From positions 28,646,599 through 28,710,598 of the forward strand of contig NC_088309.1 of NCBI RefSeq assembly GCF_910592395.1: a stretch of DNA of 64,000 bases. Direction: 5' to 3'. This DNA is from Lineus longissimus. Taxonomy: Eukaryota; Nemertea; Pilidiophora; Heteronemertea; Lineidae. The notes under the pieces are model-generated. The model was not told the origin of the DNA and searched no databases. It was given only the letters and a program-made list of their open reading frames with translations. The first letter of the stretch is position 1. Each line of letters begins with the position of its first letter. The translations under genes were made by a program, and so were the position numbers. Shown one piece after another: positions 15,101-25,680 of this stretch.

Positions 15101-17474
15101 CAGCAGCCCCGGGCTTATTGCACTGGGAGGATGGTCTGGCCATTGACCCCAATAAGTCTGGTCTCAATGACAATCCCTGGTTGTTCATCTTGACCACCAA
15201 GCTCTTTGCCTCTCATCAAGTTTTGATTTAAAGGGAGTAAAAGGCCATGAGGGTCAGGATGCTGGTTGTTTGGAGACCAACCAAATATAAGACCACCATT
15301 ATGTAAGAATGGGTTCCAATAAGTGACATTCCATTTCTCCGTCAGCCATAAGTATCATATTTACCTGAAAGCCATTGGAAATCGACATTGAAAGATTTTC
15401 CATCATGTTTGCTGCACATTGAAAAGGAGAGTGTCCAAGAACTCAGGTTTAGGTATTCCAGGATGGATAAGCAATATGTTCTTTCAAAGAAGAGAATTCT
15501 CTCCAAACATGTCAGATAAAGACACGGCAACCAGCACAGATGAAATAGACAATAAGGAAGTGACACCACACCAGAGGAAGTGATTCCAAGTAGTCAAGGT
15601 ATTAACAACAACTACCGTCCTTGAGAGTGATCTAAACCTCTTGAAAGACACCCAGCCACAACAGGGAGAGACTGTGGTGAAAAGTCATTAGTGTTAAATC
15701 AAGTTTATCAAGATCAATGTTAATGTAATATCATGGTGTCTATACTACATGTATAGTGTATCACAGGACCTTTGACACATAGCCCATTATTTCCTTGGGC
15801 TAATTGTTACATTTTCTTAGACAACAATATGGTGATTGTCAAGACCACGATTGTCATAGATATGGCATCTAATTGGCCTCTTGGTGCGTGAGGATGACAG
15901 GTACACTCTGATTGGTGCGATATGCTGGAATGAGATGACGGTGACGTGTATGTTGCATGACAAGACAAATGAAAAGAAATGGAAAGTCAAGTGAAATTTT
16001 CAAGGCAATCAAAACCACTGAATAGTCTCGAACATGTATGTTTGTAGATTAGGTTATTAGGTGCACAGTGCTATAATCCATTTGGGTATCCATTATTTAT
16101 GTAATTTGGAAAGTTTTTTTTTTGTTCACTTTTTTCAGATTCTTCCAGACCAACTAGGACAGGCCGCTCCTTGCCCATTCCGATGACTTGTTGATCCCAG
16201 CATTCATTACAGCAACATCTATTATCAATATCAACATATCACACCGACTAGCCGTGTTTACTTTGTAACATGTCTATCACCAACGCTCTGAGGGAACTAG
16301 TCAGAAAGAAAGTCATTCATAATATATTCTTAAAACTTTTGAGAAGTACTTTACTGAATGTCCTTTTTCATCAAAACCACATCTCGATGAGATGACAACT
16401 GTAATGACAATTGTAGCTCCGATGGCAATATGAGTGACGGTTTCCATCTGCCATTGAGGCACTCAGTCCACTCGATGCTGATATCTCATAATGTATCATT
16501 TTTATTGCGGTGACCAGATTCTCCATGTCCCATTAAATGTGGCTGACATTCTTGATGTGATTTCTCCCACGATGGTAACCTTGTAGGCGCCAGGCTGATC
16601 GTTGTCAAACTAAGATTGACAGAATGACTCGGTTGTCATGTTCGGTATGTAACATGCATTCCAACTCCGGACTCAACATCACATCAAATTACATTCTCCA
16701 AGCAGCTTCAAGTATATTCTACGAGTGTCTGCTTGGAGACTAATCAAATAACTGACTTCAAGTTATGGGATAAGAAAATATGTTATCTGTTGCATTGTCA
16801 TTCTTTGCGGTCTTGGTGACTCAGCAAGACTCATATTAACCCTTTCATATGTCAAGTGATTCCAAGTGTTAAATCTCAGAAGACTTGCTGACTTTCTATG
16901 TTTGTGCCCTTGAGCAAGATACTTCAGTTCAGCTTTAAGAAATTTAGTTTGAAACAAACACATCTGCTTTATTTCAAAAGTTGTCATATGCTGCCGCACC
17001 AAGAGACAAAAACACATGATACGATGATGTCCCCTGGCCATGTGACATCTGTTAGAATAGCGCTGTCCGCAGGAAGTGGTTTTCTAAACACAATGTGACA
17101 GGTTTACAGTGACATCACAACCTGCTCTGTTATTCTCGTCAGTCTGATGCAACAAAGGCTGGTTATCTAACCTGTCGACTCATATACCGTGGTCCATGTT
17201 AACCCTTAAAGGGAGACAATAGACAGGAGCCATGTGGGTGAGATTGAGTAACAATGATGACCAATAGGTGGCTCTACTAAATCTCTTAGCACACCAGCAC
17301 CAGTCTAACCAGGCTCGGATACCTAGCTACCTGCACCTGGACCACCAACTGGACCCCATGGCTCCTGCCTGCACTTGCTATTTAATTGAAATCAATACTG
17401 TTAGTTTCAAAATGATGACTCACCATGTCCAAGAGCTCCTCCTTCACTTTCACTTCCTTCCCGTTACCAGCCAT
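6122..17474 (-). CDS. Six-exon gene for an unrecognised 160-residue protein
   Basis: Minus-strand exons in order: 17474-17424 (ATG start, MAGNGKEVKVKEELLDM), 16296-16262, 15411-15365, 14361-14261, 13134-13099 (SLKKAWKPLTEM) and 6334-6122 (stop TAA at 6124-6122). Acceptors are strong at most exons (ending TTTCAG, GACTAG, GTGCAG, TTGCAG, TTTCAG) and donors are GTGAGT, GTAAAC, GTAAAT, GTAAAC and GTAAGT. Phases run 0, 2, 1, 0, 0 and the summed length of 483 nt is divisible by three. The joined product is small and basic. It has a CHFC motif in the fourth exon, a Lys-rich middle and a C-terminal exon with an acidic DDD cluster and a charged helix (PELKKREHIERIVRLIQ). I do not recognise the family. 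The first, third, fourth, fifth and last exons look independently coding. The 35-nt second exon was chosen partly because it fits the phase, and exons may be missing in the 6.8-kb last intron. Confidence 0.5.
6335..13098 (-). other. Large last intron of the unrecognised gene
   Basis: This 6.8-kb stretch lies between two phase-compatible exons. It has scattered donor-like sites on the minus strand (for example GTAAGT just below 9391, with an open frame above it), but I could not build an additional exon that keeps the frame. A 10-bp perfect inverted repeat (9855-9864 and 9888-9897) flanks an octamer ATGCAAAT at 9862. No transposase or tandem repeat was seen. Confidence 0.4.
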
Positions 17475-17613
17475 GTTCCAATGATAGTGTCACCGAGAGC
17501 TGTCCCTGCATCAGGCCTCAACATGTGCGTCCACAGCAGCCAGTCCCCCTGTAGCACTCCTGATGCAGCACTCGATGTCCGGCTGCCACTCAGTCCCGCA
17601 GGCTCTCTTCGAT
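17475..17613 (-). other. 5' UTR part of the first coding exon
   Basis: The exon carrying the MAGNG start continues upstream to a very good acceptor (CCTCTCTTGTTTCAG, ending at 17614). The 139 nt between that acceptor and the ATG contain stops in the coding frame, so they read as 5' UTR. An acceptor upstream of the start codon implies at least one further noncoding exon at higher coordinates, which I could not locate. Confidence 0.5.
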
Positions 17614-20600
17614 CTGAAACAAGAGAGGACACTTACATATGCAAGATGAATAGTTCGACTTGCAGTGTGGCAGCTGAGCTGGGACATTGGCTGGGGTCCA
17701 TCGCAATGTTAACCCATTCTAGATGACTGTCACAATGGGAGGTTAGAAAGTGTACACCCCACTTATCGTTTATAATTCCTTATGACAAAGAGGTTAAATC
17801 TTAATCAAGTCATCGGATGAGGTGATATGAAACCTGACGTGACTTCCTGGAGACTGGCTCATGTCTCTGAGATCAACCTTCCGTCTCCATGGGGCAGAGA
17901 CATGGACCGGCTATGATTAATCTGATTGGACTTGATTACCCAGATACGGAGACAAAGACACATCCAACATCATGAATTAGGTTATCATGAACAAGATGTG
18001 AAACTTTTTACCAAAGACATATTTGGGTTGATACAACAGACATGAACTTGATGTCAAAAAATTTGAGTGCGATTGCTTGGAAGTTGCTGAGCCTGAGACA
18101 AGGACGTAAGCTCTTTCATGCCTGACTCCCTCCGTTTCTCAGGTGTTTCCTTGAAAAAGTTTTTCATACCATCCATAGGGTGAAATCAGTGGAGATGAAA
18201 CCCACTCCAACCAATGAATCCATGGTCCTCCCCGCTGTGTGTCACAACATTCCTTCACATAACATCACAACCTCTCACCAACGTCCCTGAACTTTCTCAA
18301 GACAATGAAATACGATGATGCCATTATCAACATGAGTTGTCAACTTAATATGCGATGTCTGCAAATTAATTGGACCAAGTATGGAAAGGAAAGGCATATT
18401 ATCTTTGTATATAAAGGACACAATCAATGTCACCAGAGTACAGGGCCAGTCATATGATGTGGAGTGCTTGTTAACCACTCCGTGTATACACATTGTCTGT
18501 AAATCATCTCATTTTCTTATTGAAAGTGCTCCTGATATGTTGGGTCTGTTTCAGTGAGACACTAAACTTCATGTCCTCCAACACAGGTTCAGCAAAGAAG
18601 GTGATACAGAGGCAGGGAGTTGACCAGAGGTCACTTCAGCAGGACCGGGAGGCCGTCAAGACTAAACAACCCTCCAAAATTGATCAAGTCCATATCTGGA
18701 ATGGTGTCTAGCCCTGATGGAGAACCTCAGATGAAGAATCAATTTGTAACTTGTTTGAGTTCTTGTACCCAACAAGGTGGTAAAGTCGTTCGATCGAGGT
18801 TTCAGGCCAATTGTCGCATGTCAAGGAGATATTCAGTGGTCACTTTCGTATCTACAGGAAGCTGACAAATTGCTGGTCAAGAAGGACCAGCCCTTGGCTG
18901 AATAAGAGAGCATTGAACACCATTAGATTGATAGCCTGGATACTTAGGTAGCTTGGTCGATGGTCTGATTCTGGCCGACCGTGGACCAAGGATGATGAGA
19001 GGCAAGGGGAACTTGGCTAAAGTGGCATGGGATGCTGACCAGGGATGAGTTGGGTGATTGAAGTTGGCTCACAGTAGCCCATATGGTGATTAGCCGGAGC
19101 AAGAACAAGGATTGGACATATCTTTCTTTAGTCAGGACTGACTGTAATATATGTGGACTGATGACGGACAACGGGGATGAATCAAGTTGAGCAGCAAGCT
19201 ACACACATCATTTTAGATCACATGATCACTTCACAGCTGTTTCCTGAGTCACCAATGGAAGTCAGGCTGGAGGTAAGCTTTCTTCAGCTGGCTCACTTAC
19301 TCTCAAGTTAAACTTGGAGCAGGTCAGCTCTACAACCAACAGCAACCGCATGAAGATTTGTGATGTATCCAGAAAGTGAGAGCATCAATTTCAATCCTTC
19401 CTTATTCTCAAAAGCTACACAAGATACAAGTAGTTTAGAACGGAGATGCATCCAATAATATACATAAACGTTCCATCAAATGTTTGACACACTTTTTGAG
19501 GCATCCTCATACCACCCTCTACACAGGAACAGTCAGAACTAACATGAGTGAGAGCTGGCAGTAATTCCTCTGAATCGCAGGCTTGGAAACAGGCAACATG
19601 CCCATTTTAAAAAGTGTCCAAAAAGAGGACTGAAATTGACAGAAAGCTTACCAGTTATGAGAGTGCATTCCAGTGGTGTCTATTCTCCACAAACAGATAC
19701 ATGGACCACACTGGTTATCCTAAGCAATTTCCACACAGCAATCGACACATAAGTAGTGACAATTTACCAAGCGAAAGTGATGTTATAACGCTCTAATGGC
19801 ATATGGGCCAGTGTCATCAAGCATGTCATACGACCTATCATCTCATTCATGCCCCAAACTCAACAAATTGCATCTCGCCCTATTAGTATCACGTTGACTG
19901 TACATAGCGCACCAAACAACTTTTGCATCAATTGTGTGTCCACTCCAAACCATCTGGGTGACAAACTTCTCGTCTCATCCCTTTCAACATGTGTACCCTT
20001 GAAAAGCTGTGTGATATTCGAGTGACATGATCATCAATGTTGGGACAACAATTCAAGTCGTTACACCTGTCCATCTAAGCGGAAATGCGCAGCAAGTCAA
20101 CAGTTAACCCAATACTTCCGCTGGTCAAAGCTAGAAGGTTGACAACTGGTATTTGAAATTAGAAGCCAGTTTGGAATATGCGAGACAGATCACAAGAAAA
20201 ATCTACTGGCCATCTCAATACACACATTTGAATTACCAATCGACTTTTGCACTCCCCATTACAGTTTTTTTCCTCAGAATTGTTCCTTAAGTGTGGGATT
20301 CCACCCTCTTTGGCCCACCTTTTAAACTGTATGAGGAAATTAAGATACGTTGGCGGATGGAGGAATGTTTCTACGCTGTAGGACCGTCAGCTCCATGATG
20401 GCGTATCACACAGCACTAGCCTATGCTAGAGCACAGGTAAGCATTGGATAGCGGCTAGGCTAAGACATACCTTCCTACAAGTAAATGACATGTTAGTTCG
20501 CGAACATTTTGATATGTGTAAGAGTTTACCTAGCCAACCTATGGACACATCACAAAGAAGCAATATCATACATACAATTCTGAAAAGGAGAGCATCTGTT

Positions 20601-21942
20601 GAAGAACTTGTTGAGAAATGATGGAGAGAAATCAGCCACACCTACCAGTTTGGACGAAGCCTTGATGGTTGCTGCTGCGCGATGCTTGGAGCTAGCCGTA
20701 AAGTGAGACCTGTCCTACTCAATGACCTGTCTATAAAAAGACTAGTGGCATCTGTAAGCTAGCTGCACAAGCCAGAGATACGGCACTTTCATTTTACCTG
20801 GATGCTGAAACTTCCAGAGCAGGATGTCTCATAAAATAAGGTAGAAATGTACAACTTAAAGTTTAGCTGTGCCAAGCCAAGTGCCTCCTCCACGGAATTA
20901 ACAAACATCCTGATCACAAAATACACCCACTAAACACCACTTCCAAAACAGGCTGACAGGCACAATTATTTTAGATGCACAAAAATACTCTATGAAACAA
21001 ATTTATCATCACTCACATCCCAAAAGATTTGACAATAAATATGACTATTTCAACAGTTAAAGACTGTTTTTGCTTCTTAACTTTCTGACCTGTTTAATTG
21101 AACGCAATTCCACCTTATGCTCAACCCAACGTCGTTACTGTAACTTCATTGTCTGTTGATCCCTAAGTAATATTTGCAATCCAAGTCAGAAGCAACACAT
21201 GCGTGGTGCGGCTCAGAATGATAAGCTCGTGTCTGTGGACCTATAATCACATGAACCAACTGTCACATGTGCTCTTGATGGCTTTTCACAGTTCAGAAAT
21301 TCAATTTGAGGCAACTGACGGAGGTATACTACTCGGAGTAATGGAAAATGTATCTCGATTATTGACCCAGCAGTTAAAACCATTTCCTACAGGACCCACT
21401 TCACGACTGCCTTCATCAGGACGGGGGACACAACGTGATAAACACGACGCTCAGGAAATAAATAATAAATGCTGTCTTACCTTAATTAAAAAACTCCCAA
21501 CCTAATTACACTGCATAATTTATTAAAGTTTGACTGGGAAATATATTGTCATGCCACAGCCTCGCCTTGGGCATGACACTGAATTTTAAAGATTCAAAAA
21601 GTTATTCCCAAGACTGACGATTCAGCGAATAAATGACATGCCAAACATGTAGCATCACATCGTCAAACGTCGAGGGAATGTGAAAAGTAATACATGAGCG
21701 CCAATGACAGGAGGCCGAGGGTTCGCTGCTTTGCATACTTATGTCATTATGTCGACACCAATATGCAATGGGAGACAAACAGCCGACCAGCGATTGCCTT
21801 CGCAGCAGACTTCCCTAATTACATCTTCAATAAATCAATAGATAGTCATACTGCTGAGACTAAATGTCACTTTCCATGCTATATACTCATAATGCTAATG
21901 AGGGAGCAAGTTTAATTAGATAAGCCAGATGACTTCTCTGTT
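17614..21942. other. Spacer or 5' intron without supported coding exons
   Basis: No open frame here shows paired splice sites, a recognisable domain or biased codon use. It probably includes the first intron and the promoter of the minus-strand gene, because that gene needs a noncoding first exon at higher coordinates. No tandem repeat or RNA gene was seen. Confidence 0.4.
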
Positions 21943-22156
21943 ATGAGGACAGCATCACTAGGACCATCTTAGCAGTTATAACTGAGACTAGGATAGGGAC
22001 TGAAAGATGAGAAAACAACTCCTCTGATACGTAAGTGATGAGGACAGCATCACTAGGACCATCTTAGCAGTTATAACTGAGACTAGGATAGGGACTGAAA
22101 GATGAGAAAACAACTCCTCTGATACGTAAGTGATGAGGACAGCATCACTAGGACCA
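21943..22156. repeat. 95-bp direct tandem repeat, about 2.2 copies
   Basis: The phrase ATGAGGACAGCATCACTAGG starts at 21943, 22038 and 22133, a period of exactly 95 bp. The first two copies appear identical, which suggests a recent duplication. Each unit ends with a GTAAGT-containing stretch (GATACGTAAGTG). No coding function is visible. Confidence 0.9.
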
Positions 22157-22261
22157 ATAATAAAGGTACTGACTCATCATTATCTTGACATTCCCCCCTT
22201 TAACCAAACTAATCCAATCATCCATAATACTTAATCAAAGCTGTTAAAGAAAGGTATTGTG

Positions 22262-22553
22262 AGAACCAGAATTGAAGCAGTAGCTTCAATTCGGGACAAT
22301 GGACAAGGGATTAGACTGGATGAATGAAAAGGAGGTTTGGGTCACTTGACTTAATTAGCAGAACCAGTTCTCACCGCCCTGTGCATTTTGAATCAGTGCA
22401 TGTTGAATCAGAATTGAAGGAGAAGCATGACAGGCTTGACACCGGGACAATGGACAAGGGATTAGACTGGGTTAATGAAAAGGAGGCTTGGGTCACATGA
22501 CTTAATCAGCAGAACCAGTTCTAACTGCCCTGTGCATTTTGAATCAGTGCTGG
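22262..22553. repeat. About 150-bp imperfect direct tandem duplication
   Basis: Two diverged copies share GACAATGGACAAGGGATTAG (after 22292 and after 22443) and the downstream block ending CTGTGCATTTTGAATCAGTG. The first parts of the copies differ by substitutions and small indels, so this duplication is older than the adjoining 95-bp repeat. Confidence 0.8.
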
Positions 22554-23560
22554 TTTGTCTTTGGACTGAGGTAAGTGTGGAAATTTGTGTCTCATTTTTC
22601 CTGAACAACTTGATCAAATTTATCTAAATTTGAGGAATCGAAATTTGAAGAACTAAATTTGAAGTTGACTTGTTCAGCTTATTCAGCAGGAGATTCTTGA
22701 ACCTTTCAACAGTTGAATATTTCTGTTCCCATTTTTCTCTTTGAATGAGTTTCTTCTGGATTTTTCCGCAGGCCAAGACTCGAGGCAGGTCAACTTGGAT
22801 GTGAGCAACTTCTTTCCACTTTCCAAATGATCAGAACAGATGCAGAGAAAACTAATCTTTTAAAGACCCACATGATGTGATGTCACATCATCAGTATATC
22901 TTTGAGCCAAGAATCAGACATCAGTTTCTTAAACTTTTCTGTTTTCTGCTGATGCATGCCTGAAATGTTGATGTAGTTTCTTGGCGATCTTTTTCTTTGA
23001 CTCTCAGTTTCGAACAGTTCAGGTACTTGATGTACTGATTCATCCTACATGTTTAGTGCAACACTTTTGACCGCGCCTTGGCCGGCAGTGATCACACTGA
23101 AGAAACCAGCCAAATCTGGTCACCGGACTTCTTGTCTGAACAAGTCATTTGAACGACCCTGTAAAGCTTTTTTGGTCAGTTGACACTGAAATCAAGAACT
23201 TGATTAAGAACTTGATGTTGACTTATCGGTGTTCTCTTGATACCACGTAAAATACAATTTCAACTGATGTTATAAATCAATCAATCAAAAACTTTTGGCA
23301 ACCACTATCCCGCCTGTTGTGTCACACCGACTGTAACTAGCTGAAGAGGGAAGTAGGCTGTTATGGATGTCAGATAGTGGTCTCCCTGGCATCTGCTTGC
23401 AATTTTTATTGACACTCCACCGTGATCTCAAGGACCTGGCTTTATCTAATGATATGTCCGCAGGGGGAGAGCGGGGGAAGGGTGGAAGAGCCAGTCACCC
23501 CCGTGGGAGCAAGATTCCTGAAAGGGTGTCTTTGGAAAGGGCAAGCATTTGTTCGCCATT

Positions 23561-23977
23561 AAACACAAGATTTTGATCCTTGTCTTGGGTGTCTTTGAGA
23601 GAACTGATCACACACAATTCCCAACCTACTCGTCAGCCAGCTGACAGATTACCTGGGTCGAACGTGTTGCTGAGATGTTTTTGAAGAGATACTTGTGGCT
23701 GTTGGAGTGACTTCTTGTCTAAGCAGTACCATTCCGCCCCCTCTAAGGCATAACAATGGTAACTTATAAACACAAGATCTTAATCCTTGTCTCAGTGGTC
23801 TTTGAGAGAACTGATCACACACAATTCCCAACCTACTCGTCAGCCAGCTGACAGATTACCTGGGTCGAACGTGTTGCTGAGATGTTTTTGAAGAGATACT
23901 TGTGGCTGTTGGAGAGACTTCTTGTCTAAACAGTACCATTCTGCCCCCTCTAAGGCATACAGTGGTAACTAATAAAC
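23561..23977. repeat. 207-bp direct tandem duplication, two copies
   Basis: AAACACAAGAT begins at 23561 and 23768, and GAACTGATCACACACAATTC at 23601 and 23808, a 207-bp period. The copies differ at only a few positions, mostly near the second end. The short open frames over it on the minus strand are duplicated with it and are not taken as genes. Confidence 0.88.
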
Positions 23978-24149
23978 TGACTGCGAAATGAAAGCAAGTT
24001 GAACATGAGATACTCATCATTCTGTCTCGGGTTGCAGAGAAAACTAATCTCACAAAGACCCAAGAGTCCAGAGCAGTTCTCTAGTAATAGTGCAGATAGT
24101 GAGTCGACTGTGTTTCCTCTGTCTCTCTGTTCAGGAAAAAAAATGCTTC

Positions 24150-24575
24150 AGTCCTGGTTCAGTTAATCATGTTGCAGCTTTCAGCATTATTTCAGATATT
24201 TTGATTGCCATGGATCATTGAATGCTGATGGCCAACCTAGTCCACAAAGGCAAGACAACCGAGATCTCTGAGCCTTGAGTTTCCTTATGAGCACAGAATT
24301 GTGTTGGTTTCAAGAGAAGGTGAGAAGTAAGCTTTTAATCGTCCTCTAATAGAGCAGACTGTGGTACCAGCGTCTGGCACTTGATACTAAGCAGCAATCT
24401 CTCTGATCAGACCAGTTTATGCTCTAGCCCTGTTTAAGTAATCATGTTGCATCTTTCAGCATATTTTCAGAGCCTATTGAATCGTTGAATGCCGATGGCC
24501 CCACTTGCACACTCAAGGAAGACAGCCAAGCCCAACGTGAGATCTTTGAGCATGGAGTTTACCCAGAGCACAGGT
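24150..24575. repeat. About 275-bp diverged direct duplication
   Basis: TAATCATGTTGCA occurs at 24164 and 24439. Both are followed by CTTTCAGCAT-type sequence and then by similar blocks containing GAATGC-GATGGCC and GAGATC-TTTGAGC. The similarity is clear but broken by substitutions and indels, so this copy pair is old. Confidence 0.6.
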
Positions 24576-24939
24576 TTGTGCTGACAGATTCACACATTAC
24601 AAAGTGTCAACCACTGTGCATCACAGACACATGCATAATGCTTTCTTTGAAATCAGAAAAGATACTTTTTAAAGAGATATTTTTTGTTCTCTTATCTTTG
24701 CAACTGTTTCATGTTTGGTACTGTCAGGGTTATATCATTCTCCCTCACCACCATAACTGCCCGCACTGACTGCACTGCCCCTCTTCCCAACTTAACTCTC
24801 CTGACATGCCAAGCACTATAATTGCCTTTACCTAGCATGAAGTTCCTACCTGCATCCACCTGGCACATTATGAAATAACCCCGACTGTATCACATGATGA
24901 AATATTTGCTGCTATGAATCAAAGATTTTCCTTCGAGTT

Positions 24940-25680
24940 TTAAGATACCTTGCTATTGATCGGTATAATTGCATGATTTCAGATTCTCATATTTTTAAGG
25001 TTCAAGAAGCCTACAGGAATACAAGCTTGGAGAGGACTGGTTGGGGCTCTTGGAATTTCATGGACTTGGGGATGACTATGAATGATTGTAGTTGAGGTGA
25101 GTCAAGGTAAGTCTCACGATCCTGTGTTTTTCAGAAAGTTTTAACATAACTTGCTAAGATTCAGAGATTTTTCAGTGAGATTCAAGACATCTTGCTAGGC
25201 TGCATCAGATTTATCAGCGAGATTTAAGATACCTTGCTAGTGATCGGTATAATTGCATGATTTCAGATTCTCATATTTTTAAGGTTCAAGAAGTCTACAG
25301 GAATACAAGCTTGGAGAGGACTGGTTGCGGATCTTGGAATTTCATGGACTTGGGTATGACTACGAATGATTGTAGTTGAGGCGAGTCAAGGTAGGTCTCA
25401 CGATCCTGTGTTTTTCAGAAAGTTTTAACATAACTTGCTAAGATTCAGAGATTTTTCAGTGAGATTTAAGACATCTTGCTGGGCATCAGATTTATTTGCA
25501 AGATTTGAGATATCTTGCTAGTGATCGGTATAACTGCATGATTTCAGATTCTCATACTTTTAAGGTTCAAGAAGTCTACAGGAATACAAGCTTGGAGAGG
25601 ACTGGTTGGGGCTCTTGGATTTTCATGGACTTGGGGATGACTATGAATGATTGTAGTTGAGATAGGTCAAGGTAGGTGTG
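24940..25680. repeat. About 284-bp direct tandem repeat, 2.6 copies
   Basis: GATCGGTATAA occurs at 24958, 25242 and 25523, followed each time by GCATGATTTCAGATTCTCAT and a long shared block reaching GATTGTAGTTGAG. Copies one and two are full and close in sequence; the third is truncated near 25680. A weakly similar fragment recurs near 25890-25930. The full copies hold a GTAAG/GTAGG donor-like site followed about 25 nt later by GTGTTTTTCAG. Confidence 0.85.

Noticed and set aside
15911-15930. 20-nt minus-strand micro-exon as an alternative to the 35-nt exon at 16262-16296
   Set aside because: It fits the phase and has a fair acceptor, but the donor (GTACCT) is weak; the 35-nt exon has better sites.
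16139-16194. Plus-strand acceptor with a long T tract followed by a short open frame
   Set aside because: The acceptor is good, but I found no upstream donor or gene on the plus strand to join it to.
17268-17726. 152-codon plus-strand open frame
   Set aside because: It lies antisense to the first coding exon of the minus-strand gene, which has a strong acceptor, start and donor; the plus frame has no matching splice sites.
18493-18711. Plus-strand frame starting with a hydrophobic, signal-peptide-like stretch
   Set aside because: There is no ATG ahead of the hydrophobic stretch and no supporting splice sites.
22872-22891. Short palindrome ATGATGTGA-TG-TCACATCAT
   Set aside because: Nine-base arms made of a simple repeated word in AT-rich DNA; not distinguishable from chance.
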